The position numbers and the translations under genes are program-made. From an uncultured Bacilli bacterium (GTDB lineage: Bacteria; Bacillota_I; Bacilli_A; RF39; UBA660), in NCBI GenBank assembly GCA_947628245.1, contig CANQZH010000010.1:1-15124 (forward strand): a stretch of DNA of 15,124 nt, given 5' to 3'. Positions 1-6,543 of the stretch are shown here, one piece after another. Under the pieces are notes generated by a model. It saw only the letters and a program-made list of their open reading frames with translations, did no database searches and had not been told where the DNA came from. Each line of letters starts with the position of its first letter. Positions within the stretch are counted from its first letter, which is position 1.

Positions 1-612
1 AAAATTATTTTAAGTTTTATAATGATTGTTTTAACTTTTGGTCTTAAAGATAGAAAATGTTTTATAAGTAATCTTGCTTATTTTTATATGACTAGTGTTG
101 TGTTAGGTGGTTTTTTATATTTTTTAAATCTTAGTTTTAGAGAAAATGTTAGCGGTTTAGTTTTTATTTATGATGATGTATCAATTAATTACTTATTTTT
201 AATCATAATCTCACCTATAATTTTATATATTTATTATAGACAACGAAGAGAAGTATCTTTTTATAATAAAATTGTTCCTGTTACTTTTTCTTTTCCTAAT
301 GGTAAAAGTTTAAAAATTAATGGTTTTATCGATACAGGTAATAAATTAATTGATCCGATTACTAAAAAAAAGATAGTTTTAATAAATAAAAATAATCTTA
401 AAGGCAAAGTATCGATTAGAAGTCCCATTTATGTTCCTTATAATACGTTAAATCATCACGGTTTATTAAAATGTATTAAAATTTCATCTATTGAAATATA
501 TGGAATTAAAAAATTTGATTATTTATTAGGAATTAGTGAAGATGATTTATTAAATAATGGTATAGAGTGTTTATTAAATTTTAAATGTTTGGAGGATTTT
601 TATGTTAAATAA
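1..612 (+). CDS. spoIIGA: Sigma-E processing peptidase SpoIIGA, 5'-truncated by window edge
   Basis: SpoIIGA is the membrane aspartic protease that removes the pro-sequence of sigma-E in the mother cell after asymmetric division. The reading frame is open from base 1, so the gene starts upstream of the window; the first ATG inside (base 22) lies in a membrane segment and is not the likely start. What remains shows the last hydrophobic membrane segments, followed by a soluble domain. That domain carries the aspartic-protease signature FIDTGNKLIDP (bases about 325-360), whose Asp is the catalytic residue in the family. The stop lies inside the next gene (11-base overlap with sigE), as expected for translationally coupled partners. 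The identification rests on the DTGNxLxDP motif, the membrane topology and the downstream sigE. The promoter is not in the window. Confidence 0.93.
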   Translation, partial: KIILSFIMIVLTFGLKDRKCFISNLAYFYMTSVVLGGFLYFLNLSFRENVSGLVFIYDDVSINYLFLIIISPIILYIYYRQRREVSFYNKIVPVTFSFPNGKSLKINGFIDTGNKLIDPITKKKIVLINKNNLKGKVSIRSPIYVPYNTLNHHGLLKCIKISSIEIYGIKKFDYLLGISEDDLLNNGIECLLNFKCLEDFYVK

Positions 613-1288
613 GATTATTAATTGGTTAAAGAAAAAATATAATGAATGTTTTTTTGTTGGTAGTACTGATAAATTACCGCCACCTTTAGCTAAAAATGAA
701 GAATTAGATTTATTAATTAAAGCTAAAAAAGGGGATATTGAAGCTAAAAATAAATTAATTGAACATAATTTAAGATTAGTTGTTTTTCTAGCTAAGAAAT
801 ATGAAAATACTGGTTATGAATTAGAAGATTTAGTAAGTATTGGTTCTATTGGTTTAATTAAAGGAATTGAAACTTATAAAATTGATAAAAATATTAAATT
901 AGCGACCTATGCTTCAAGGTGTATTGCTAATGAAATTTTAATGTTTTTAAGAAAAAATAAGAAACGTAAAAAAGAAATATCTTTAGAAGATAGTTTAAAT
1001 TATGATGCTGAAGGTAATGAACTTCATTTAGAAGATATTTTAGGAACTGATAATGATTTGGTTAGTGACGAATATGAAAAAGGCGTTGAAAAAAATTTAG
1101 TAGCAAGAGAAATTAATAAACTAAATCCTCGAGAAAAGCAAATTATGGTTTTAAGATATGGTTTAAATAATACGGAAAGTTATACTCAAAAAGAAGTAGC
1201 GGATATGTTAGGAATAAGTCAATCTTATATATCTAGAATTGAAAAGAAAGTTATTAAAAATATTAAAGAATTAGTTAAAACTGATTGA
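602..1288 (+). CDS. sigE: Sporulation sigma factor sigma-E (pro-form)
   Basis: RNA polymerase sigma-70 family factor, 228 residues, directing early mother-cell transcription in sporulation. Region 2 (about residues 53-120) includes NLRLVV, ENTGYELEDLVSIGSIGLIK and LATYASRC. Region 4 near the C-terminus contains the helix-turn-helix TQKEVADMLGISQSYISRIE. The segment FFVGSTDKLPPPL matches the sigma-E processing neighbourhood, and the ENTGxxxEDLxSIG signature fits the sigma-E/sigma-K group. A perfect GGAGG (591-595) lies 6 bases before the ATG. Adjacency to spoIIGA makes sigma-E much more likely than sigma-K. By alignment from memory with the B. subtilis cleavage site (Tyr-Tyr), the cut would fall between Phe17 and Phe18. 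The pro-sequence is then about 17 residues, against 27 in B. subtilis. The usual neighbour sigG is absent. Confidence 0.95.
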   Translation: MLNKIINWLKKKYNECFFVGSTDKLPPPLAKNEELDLLIKAKKGDIEAKNKLIEHNLRLVVFLAKKYENTGYELEDLVSIGSIGLIKGIETYKIDKNIKLATYASRCIANEILMFLRKNKKRKKEISLEDSLNYDAEGNELHLEDILGTDNDLVSDEYEKGVEKNLVAREINKLNPREKQIMVLRYGLNNTESYTQKEVADMLGISQSYISRIEKKVIKNIKELVKTD

Positions 1289-1313
1289 AAAGCTAATTAA
1301 TTTTTCCTATAAT
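1285..1313 (+). promoter_or_regulatory. Sigma-A type promoter of the thioredoxin-like gene
   Basis: TTGAAA (1285-1290), a 17-base spacer and TATAAT (1308-1313) give a near-consensus vegetative promoter. The -35 box overlaps the sigE stop codon. Transcription would start near 1320, leaving a leader of about 14 bases before the ATG at 1334. Confidence 0.7.
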
Positions 1314-1325
1314 ATTTTATAGGAA
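1304..1325 (+). promoter_or_regulatory. Inverted repeat over the -10 box and into the Shine-Dalgarno
   Basis: TTCCTATAA, loop TATT, then TTATAGGAA form a perfect 9-bp inverted repeat. Its left arm contains the -10 TATAAT. Its right arm covers the start of the only SD-like run (AGGAAGTGG, 1321-1329) of the next gene. In a transcript reading through from sigE the hairpin would hide the ribosome site; a transcript from the local promoter would lack the left arm and stay open. It could instead be a repressor operator. Confidence 0.5.
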
Positions 1326-1333
1326 GTGGTTCG

Positions 1334-2017
1334 ATGAAGAAAGATAAAACCATTTTAGTTTTCTTATTAATTGCCTTAATGATAATTGGCGGTTTAATGC
1401 TTTATTTTTCTTTTAAAGAAGAAGTAGTTATTGAAAAATCTGATGCGGTTAAAATTAAAGAAGAATATGAAAGTTTAAATAATACTAAAAATGAAAATAA
1501 TCAAAGATTATATCCTAATGTTGTTTTAGATGAAAATAATGTATTTGTAAAGTCTACTGAAAATGAAATTATTGATATTTTAAATAGTGAAGGTTATATT
1601 TATTTTGGAGATTATACTGATGCTTATTCTCGTAGTTTAATTTCTTTAGTAGATGAAGTAAGTAAAAATAATATTATTTCGAAAATAAATTATTTTGATA
1701 TTTCAACTATTAAAGATGAGATAGCTTTAGATGATTTAAATGAACCTATAATCAAAAAACAGGGTAGTAATGGTTATTATAAAATGTTAGAGATATTAGA
1801 TGAATGGTTACCTAATTATTATTTAATTAATGAAGAAGGTACTAAAATAGATACTTTAGAAAAATATATTGTAGTTCCAACTATTGTTGTAGTAAAAGAT
1901 GGTGAGATTAAAAATTTAAGAATGGGAACAATTGAAAGTCAAAAAACTGGTTATGATGAATTATCTAGTGATGAAGTAAGTAAAATTAAAGAAGAATTAG
2001 ATAATTTGTTTAAATAA
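1334..2017 (+). CDS. Membrane-anchored thioredoxin-fold protein lacking the CxxC motif
   Basis: A 227-residue protein with one N-terminal membrane helix (about residues 7-25) and a charged linker, so the C-terminal domain is probably outside the cytoplasm. That domain has the thioredoxin outline: strand-plus-turn YFGDYTDAYS (90-99), a long insertion, then the cis-proline segment VPTIVVVKDGEI (181-192). Where a thioredoxin would read CPYC, this protein has D96-A-Y-S99, so it cannot do thiol-disulfide exchange by the normal mechanism. It may be a binding or structural protein. It follows sigE directly but has its own vegetative-type promoter, so a sporulation role is not implied. The family is unrecognised beyond the fold. 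A terminator follows at 2016-2043. Confidence 0.7.
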   Translation: MKKDKTILVFLLIALMIIGGLMLYFSFKEEVVIEKSDAVKIKEEYESLNNTKNENNQRLYPNVVLDENNVFVKSTENEIIDILNSEGYIYFGDYTDAYSRSLISLVDEVSKNNIISKINYFDISTIKDEIALDDLNEPIIKKQGSNGYYKMLEILDEWLPNYYLINEEGTKIDTLEKYIVVPTIVVVKDGEIKNLRMGTIESQKTGYDELSSDEVSKIKEELDNLFK

Positions 2018-2043
2018 AAGAGCTATTATAAAGCTTTTTTTTT
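2016..2043 (+). terminator. Rho-independent terminator after the thioredoxin-like gene
   Basis: AAAAGAGCT pairs with AGCTTTTTT (9 bp including one G-U) around the loop ATTATAA, and a T-run to 2043 follows. The stem begins inside the stop codon. Confidence 0.75.
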
Positions 2044-2054
2044 AGGTTAATCTT

Positions 2055-2063
2055 TGATAAAAT
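2055..2063 (+). promoter_or_regulatory. Extended -10 promoter of sufB
   Basis: TGATAAAAT gives the TGn extension plus a TAAAAT -10 box. No good -35 box is present upstream because the terminator T-run lies there. The start point would be near 2070, only about 12 bases before the ATG at 2082. The leader contains GTGAT, which can pair with the 16S rRNA tail. Confidence 0.5.
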
Positions 2064-2081
2064 AGTAAACGTGATGGCCAT

Positions 2082-3371
2082 ATGAAAGAAAAATTAAGTG
2101 AAGATTTTATTATTAATTTATCAAAAAGTAAAAATGAGCCTTCTTGGATGAAAGACTTTAGATTAACATCTTATAAAGAGTTTTTAAAACAAGAACAACC
2201 AACATTTGGACCTCTTTTAAATGTTCCTTTTGATGAATTATTATATTATAAAAAAACGGAAGAACAAAAACATAATTGGCAAGATGTTAATAAAGAATCA
2301 TACCGTACTTTTTGTAAATTAGGAGTAGTAGATGCTGAACAAAAATATTTAGATGGAGTAAGTAATCAGTTAGAAAGTGAAGTTATTTATCATAAAAATA
2401 AGACTGATAAAGATATTATTTTTATGAGTACTGATGAAGCTTTACAAAAATATCCAGAATTATTTAAAAAATATTTTAATACTTTAGTAAAATATAATGA
2501 AAATAAATATACAGCTTTAAATGGAGCTGTTTGGAGTGGTGGTTCTTTTATTTATATCCCACCATTTACTAAGTTAGATCGTCCCTTACAAAGTTATTTT
2601 AGAATTGATACAGCAAGTCTTGGTCAATTTGAAAGAACAATTATTATAGTTGGTGAGGGAGCTGAACTATCTTATATTGAAGGTTGTACAGCAAGGTTTA
2701 ATTCCAAGATAAGCCTACACGCTGGAGTAGTTGAAATATTTGTTGGTAAAAATGCTAAATGCCGTTATAGTACTATTCAAAATTGGTCAACTGATGTTTA
2801 TAATTTAGTTACCAAAAGAGCTATTGTTGATGAAGGTGGTTTAATGGAATGGGTTGATGGTAATATTGGCTCAGGAATTACTATGAAATATCCATCTTGT
2901 ATTTTAAAAGGCGATTATGCTAGAGGTAATTGTATAAGTATTGCTTATGCTAAAAAAAATCAAATCTTAGATGCTGGAGCTAAAATGATTCATCTTGGTA
3001 AATTTACTAAAAGTAATATTATTAATAAAAGTATTGCTAGTGATGGTGGTATTAGTAATTATCGAGGAACTACTAAAATAAGTGAACAAGCTATAAATAG
3101 TTATGCAACAGTTAAATGTGATACAATTATTTTAGATAATATAAGTAAAAGCGAAACTTTTCCTAAAAATATTGTTTTAAATGATAGTAGTAGTCTAGAA
3201 CACGAGGCAAGTGTTAGTAAATTAAGTGAAGAAAAAATGTTTTATTTAAATAGTAAAGGTTTAAGTGAAGAAAGAGCTAAAGAATTATTAATTATGGGCT
3301 TTATTGATGATTTTAAAAAAGAATTACCTATGGAATATGCTGTTGAATTAAATCGTTTATTAAAAGAATAA
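2082..3371 (+). CDS. sufB: Fe-S cluster assembly scaffold SufB
   Basis: SufB is the core of the SufBC2D scaffold that builds iron-sulfur clusters in the cytoplasm. The 429-residue protein shows the family's right-handed beta-helix core with NGAVWSGGSFIYIP (147-160), EGCTARFNSKISLHAG (200-215), TIQNWSTDVYNLVTKR (231-246), SNYRGTTKIS (325-334) and SLEHEASVSK (371-380). Cys346 (VKCDT) and Glu375 (EHEA) have the 29-residue spacing of the essential Cys405/Glu434 pair of E. coli SufB. It is shorter than the E. coli (495) and B. subtilis (465) proteins, mainly at the N-terminus. SufD is a paralogue, but the conserved Cys and the motifs favour SufB. sufC, sufD, sufS and sufU, normally just upstream, are not here; the gene stands alone between its own promoter and terminator. 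Confidence 0.92.
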   Translation: MKEKLSEDFIINLSKSKNEPSWMKDFRLTSYKEFLKQEQPTFGPLLNVPFDELLYYKKTEEQKHNWQDVNKESYRTFCKLGVVDAEQKYLDGVSNQLESEVIYHKNKTDKDIIFMSTDEALQKYPELFKKYFNTLVKYNENKYTALNGAVWSGGSFIYIPPFTKLDRPLQSYFRIDTASLGQFERTIIIVGEGAELSYIEGCTARFNSKISLHAGVVEIFVGKNAKCRYSTIQNWSTDVYNLVTKRAIVDEGGLMEWVDGNIGSGITMKYPSCILKGDYARGNCISIAYAKKNQILDAGAKMIHLGKFTKSNIINKSIASDGGISNYRGTTKISEQAINSYATVKCDTIILDNISKSETFPKNIVLNDSSSLEHEASVSKLSEEKMFYLNSKGLSEERAKELLIMGFIDDFKKELPMEYAVELNRLLKE

Positions 3372-3405
3372 ATGTAAATAAATGTTAATTTACGTTAAAT
3401 AATTG

Positions 3406-3440
3406 AAAATACTAAAAATAAAAATTAGTATTTTTTTTTT
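3406..3440 (+). terminator. Rho-independent terminator of sufB
   Basis: AAAATACTAA (3406-3415) pairs with TTAGTATTTT (3425-3434) around a 9-base A-rich loop, and an unbroken run of T (3431-3440) follows. A strong AT-rich intrinsic terminator. Confidence 0.85.
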
Positions 3441-3453
3441 AAACTAATTTTAT

Positions 3454-3472
3454 AAATTGGCTAGACCAATTT
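3454..3472 (+). repeat. Small inverted repeat between sufB and ssb
   Basis: AAATTGG, loop CTAGA, then CCAATTT make a perfect 7-bp hairpin. An imperfect T-rich stretch follows, so it may be a second terminator, or an operator for ssb. The rest of the 200-base gap holds a weak ssb promoter candidate (TGCTAATAA at 3520-3528, no clear -35) and no convincing gene. Confidence 0.35.
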
Positions 3473-3570
3473 TATTATTTTGTTATTTAAAACTATGCTA
3501 ATTTTCATTATTGGTATTTTGCTAATAATTTTGCTTTTTGTTTTAATGAAAAAGAAAGGAGGTATATGTT

Positions 3571-3933
3571 ATGAATCACGTTATTTTAGTTGGTCGACTG
3601 ACTGATAATCCTGATTTTCAGGAGTCTTCGGATTCAAGAATGGTTATTACAGTAGCAGTTCCAAGAACTTTTAAAAATTCTGAAGGTCTTTATGAAACAG
3701 ATTTTTTAAGATGTGTTTTATGGAATGGCATAGCTAAAAAGACTAAAGAGTATTGCAAAAAAGGAGATACTATATGTGTAAGAGGTCGACTTCAAGTAAG
3801 AACCTATGAAAATGAAGAAAAAGAAAAGAAATATATGACTGAAATAATTGCTGAATCAATTGCTTTTGTTGCCAGCAAGAAAGAAAATAATATGAAAAAT
3901 ATTAATCAAGAAAATGATGATGAAGACATATAA
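3571..3933 (+). CDS. ssb: Single-stranded DNA-binding protein, secondary (non-canonical) type
   Basis: A 120-residue OB-fold SSB. The start MNHVILVGRLTDNPDF, the central FLRCVLWNGIAKKTKEYCKKGDTICVRGRL (about 65-95) and a strand like YMTEIIAESIAF (about 108) are typical. It binds single-stranded DNA in replication, repair or recombination. An ideal AAAGGAGGT (3555-3563) lies 7 bases before the ATG. The linker is very short, and the acidic tail ends DDEDI rather than the usual DDxIPF-type tip that docks partner proteins. It is not between rpsF and rpsR, where the housekeeping ssb normally sits, so this may be a paralogue comparable to the competence-linked SsbB. The downstream membrane gene begins 19 bases after the stop and is probably co-transcribed. 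Confidence 0.9.
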   Translation: MNHVILVGRLTDNPDFQESSDSRMVITVAVPRTFKNSEGLYETDFLRCVLWNGIAKKTKEYCKKGDTICVRGRLQVRTYENEEKEKKYMTEIIAESIAFVASKKENNMKNINQENDDEDI

Positions 3934-3952
3934 TTTCATAGGTGGTTGATAA

Positions 3953-4720
3953 ATGAACAAAGCTTTAAAATCATTGGGAGTAGTTGCCTTATTATGTTTT
4001 AGTTTTTATTATACCCATCAATTTGCTCTTTTAATGCGTAGTAAAGATCCTATTTATCAAAATATTTTAGTTATTAGTGAAGAACAAAAAATTGAAAGTG
4101 TAAATGCGACAATTTTAGGCGATTATATTATTCCCGGTTTAGATGGAGAAGTCGTAAATGTGGAAAAAAGTTTTCAAAAAATGAAAAATTATGGAACATT
4201 TTTAGAAAATTATTTAGTTTTTGATGAAATAGTTCCCAGCATATCCTTAAAAGAAAACCAAGATAAAATTATTAAAAAAGGTAATCAAGCTAAAATGGCT
4301 GTGTCATTTATTTTAGATGAAAATTCTAATTTAATTAATTATTTTGAAGAAACAGGAATGGATTATTCATTACTCACCACAAAGGATAATATTGATTCTA
4401 AATTAAATGGCGAGAGAATAAATATTGATGAAAAAAATTATAATACTGTTGAAAAATCTTTAAGTAAAAATACTAATATTTGTTTTATTGAAAAAATGAG
4501 TAAAGATTTTTGTTTAAAAAAGAAAAAAATATTAGTAGAATCAACTAATAATCTTAATAATGGTAATATTGCTAATTTATATAATAATATAACTTCTGGT
4601 TCAATTTATTATATTAAAAATTTAGATTTAAAATATTTAAAATTATTAATTGAAAATATTGTTTATAAAGGTTATAGTATTGTTAATTTATCAGAATTGA
4701 TAAGTGAATCAAGAGTTTAG
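3953..4720 (+). CDS. Membrane-anchored polysaccharide-deacetylase-like (NodB-type) protein, catalytically degenerate
   Basis: A 255-residue protein with one N-terminal hydrophobic segment (about residues 6-25), probably a membrane anchor with the rest outside. A conserved-looking module IIPGLDGEVVNVEKSFQKMK (about 59-78) precedes the main domain; I recognise this layout from Firmicutes deacetylase-like proteins. The C-terminal part SGSIYYIKN ... IENIVYKGYSIVNLSELI resembles the last strands of the NodB fold. The catalytic signatures are not visible: the TFDDG position reads SFILDEN, and there is no H-x3-H metal site. It is therefore probably not an active deacetylase. It follows ssb with a GGTGG ribosome site (3941-3945). 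A gene of this type (ylxY) also lies upstream of rnjB in B. subtilis, which supports the assignment. No terminator is evident. Confidence 0.5.
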   Translation: MNKALKSLGVVALLCFSFYYTHQFALLMRSKDPIYQNILVISEEQKIESVNATILGDYIIPGLDGEVVNVEKSFQKMKNYGTFLENYLVFDEIVPSISLKENQDKIIKKGNQAKMAVSFILDENSNLINYFEETGMDYSLLTTKDNIDSKLNGERINIDEKNYNTVEKSLSKNTNICFIEKMSKDFCLKKKKILVESTNNLNNGNIANLYNNITSGSIYYIKNLDLKYLKLLIENIVYKGYSIVNLSELISESRV

Positions 4721-4730
4721 ATTTCTTTGA

Positions 4731-4759
4731 TTGCCAAATATAAAATAATTTGCTATAAT
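4731..4759 (+). promoter_or_regulatory. Strong sigma-A promoter of the RNase J gene
   Basis: TTGCCA (4731-4736), exactly 17 bases, then TATAAT (4754-4759), with an extended TGC just before the -10 box. The start would be near 4766, giving a leader of about 63 bases, the longest in the window. Confidence 0.85.
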
Positions 4760-4828
4760 GAAAACACGAAGAAAAACTTTTAATTTTAAATGTTAAAAAT
4801 TAAAAAAATGCTAGGAGGCAATTATTTT

Positions 4829-6463
4829 ATGTGTAAAATTAAAATTTTTGGTTTAGGTGGACTTGATGAAATGGGTAAAAATACTTATGTCGTTGAAGTA
4901 GATGGTGACATTTTTGTATTTGACTGTGGAATTAAGTATGCCTCAAATAATATGTTTGGTATTGATTATGTTATTCCTGATTATGAATATTTAATCAAGA
5001 ATCGTAAAAGAATTAAAGGAGTTTTTTTAACTCACGGACATTATGAAAATATGGGTGGAGCTTTAGATTTAGTCAATTTTATTCCTGAAATTAAATTCTT
5101 TGCAACTAAATATACTAAATTTGTTTTAATGGATTTAGGAGTTAAGGAAGAAAATATTGTAGAAATTTTACCTCATAAAAAATTAAATTTTAAAAATGTT
5201 TCTATTTTTCCTATTACGGTTAGTCATAGTGTTCCTGATGCTGTGATGTACTGTTTAAATACTTCTGATGGAGCTATTTGTTATACTGGTGATTTTATTA
5301 TAGATCCTTTGATGCGTGATCATTATGATATGGATTTAGGCAAAATTGCCTATGTTGGTAAACAAGGAGTTTTGTGTCTTTTAAGCGAGTCAGTTTTTTC
5401 TGAGAATAATGGTCATACATCACCATCTCATCGTTTACAAAGTTTCTTTGCTGATGTTATTAACAAAGTAGATAAAAGAATAATTATAAGTGTTTTACCA
5501 ACACACTTATATACTATTCAAGATATTTTTAATGCCTTAAAAAATTCTCATCGTAAAATTGTTATTATGGGTAAAAGGTTACAAAATTTTATTTATTTTG
5601 CTCATTCTAATCATTATTTAGATTATCAAGAAGAATTAATTGGCGATTTATCAAATATTGATGATAGTAATTCTATTTTATTAGTAAGTGATGATAAATC
5701 TAATCCATATGCTGCTGTTAGTAAAATTGTTGGCGGTTATGATAAATTTATTACTTTAAAACCTAATGATGCTGTTTTATTTGCTGAACCAAGATATGAT
5801 GCGAATGAAAAGCTTTTAGTAAAATTAGAAAATGATATTGCGATGGCTGGTTGTGAAATAATTTCTTTACCAAAAGATAAAAATATTTTACATCACGCCT
5901 CTAGTGAGGACTTAATGTTAATGATTAAATTAATGAATCCCAAATATTACATACCAGTAAAGGGTGAATACCGTTATATGGTTAATAATGCTAATATTGC
6001 TAATTCTTTAGGAATTCCCGCTGAAAATATTTTATTAAAACAAAATGGTGATGTGGTTACTATTGTTGATAAACAATTAATTGATAAACCCGTTCATATT
6101 AAAGTAAAAGATGCTTTAATTGATGGTAAAAGTAGTGATGATGTTGGTGATTTAGTAATAAAAGACCGAGAAATGTTAAGTGAGAATGGTATTGTTTTGA
6201 TTAGTGCAACAATTAGTAAACAAGAAAAAGTTTTAATTGTTGGACCTGAAGTTACGACAAGAGGATTTATTTATATTAAAGATTCTAAAGATATAATAGC
6301 TGGTATGAAAGCTATTTGTGAAGAAGTAATTAATCGTAATATTGTAAATGGTTATGTAGAATATAATAAGATTAAAACGGAAATTCGTTATGAATTAAGT
6401 AATTATTTATATGAACAAACAGAATCTAAACCAATGATAATTGCTGTTGTTCAAGAAGTTTAG
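4829..6463 (+). CDS. rnjB: RNase J family protein (RNase J2-like), active site degenerate
   Basis: Beta-lactamase/beta-CASP ribonuclease, 544 residues from this start, chosen because AGGAGG (4813-4818) serves ATG 4829. An in-frame ATG at 4790 would add 13 residues but has no ribosome site. RNase J forms complexes that mature and degrade mRNA and rRNA 5' ends. Motif 1, normally HxHxDH, reads H69-G-H71-Y-E73-N74: two metal ligands are changed. His133 (VSHSVPD), Asp155 (YTGDF) and His356 (HHAS) remain. The usual HxSGHAS is NILHHAS, and the usual PxHGEYR is PVKGEYR. The overall fold and C-terminal domain (LISATISKQEKVLIVGP onward) are intact. The lesions suggest a non-catalytic partner like RNase J2. 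The neighbourhood resembles that of B. subtilis rnjB. The gene symbol is less certain than the family. Confidence 0.9.
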   Translation: MCKIKIFGLGGLDEMGKNTYVVEVDGDIFVFDCGIKYASNNMFGIDYVIPDYEYLIKNRKRIKGVFLTHGHYENMGGALDLVNFIPEIKFFATKYTKFVLMDLGVKEENIVEILPHKKLNFKNVSIFPITVSHSVPDAVMYCLNTSDGAICYTGDFIIDPLMRDHYDMDLGKIAYVGKQGVLCLLSESVFSENNGHTSPSHRLQSFFADVINKVDKRIIISVLPTHLYTIQDIFNALKNSHRKIVIMGKRLQNFIYFAHSNHYLDYQEELIGDLSNIDDSNSILLVSDDKSNPYAAVSKIVGGYDKFITLKPNDAVLFAEPRYDANEKLLVKLENDIAMAGCEIISLPKDKNILHHASSEDLMLMIKLMNPKYYIPVKGEYRYMVNNANIANSLGIPAENILLKQNGDVVTIVDKQLIDKPVHIKVKDALIDGKSSDDVGDLVIKDREMLSENGIVLISATISKQEKVLIVGPEVTTRGFIYIKDSKDIIAGMKAICEEVINRNIVNGYVEYNKIKTEIRYELSNYLYEQTESKPMIIAVVQEV

Positions 6464-6492
6464 TTAAAACACCTATTTTCTAGGTGTTTTAA
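6464..6492 (+). terminator. Terminator hairpin after the RNase J gene
   Basis: TTAAAACACCTA (6464-6475) pairs with TAGGTGTTTTAA (6481-6492) around the loop TTTTC: a perfect 12-bp stem. The only T-run is within the stem, so it may act in both directions. Confidence 0.8.
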
Positions 6493-6517
6493 TAATTAAC
6501 ATTATTTTAAAAATTTT

Positions 6518-6526
6518 TGATATAAT
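6518..6526 (+). promoter_or_regulatory. Extended -10 promoter of pgsA-HD
   Basis: TGATATAAT is a perfect extended -10 box. The -35 region is weak (TTAACA at 6496-6501 would give a long 19-base spacer). The start is predicted near 6533, so the mRNA would begin in or just before the ribosome site GGTGAGG, about 11 bases before the ATG. Confidence 0.6.
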
Positions 6527-6543
6527 TAGATAGGTGAGGCATT

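Noticed and set aside
602..1288. sigK rather than sigE
   Set aside because: The coupled upstream spoIIGA and the sigma-E-like GSxxLPPPL processing region decide for sigE.
3374..3393. GTAAAT / ATTTAC dyad after sufB as an operator
   Set aside because: Six base pairs of AT-rich symmetry can arise by chance, and it lies before the terminator rather than at a promoter.
4790..4828. Longer start for the RNase J protein
   Set aside because: No ribosome site before ATG 4790, whereas AGGAGG serves ATG 4829, and the family begins near KIKIFGLGG.
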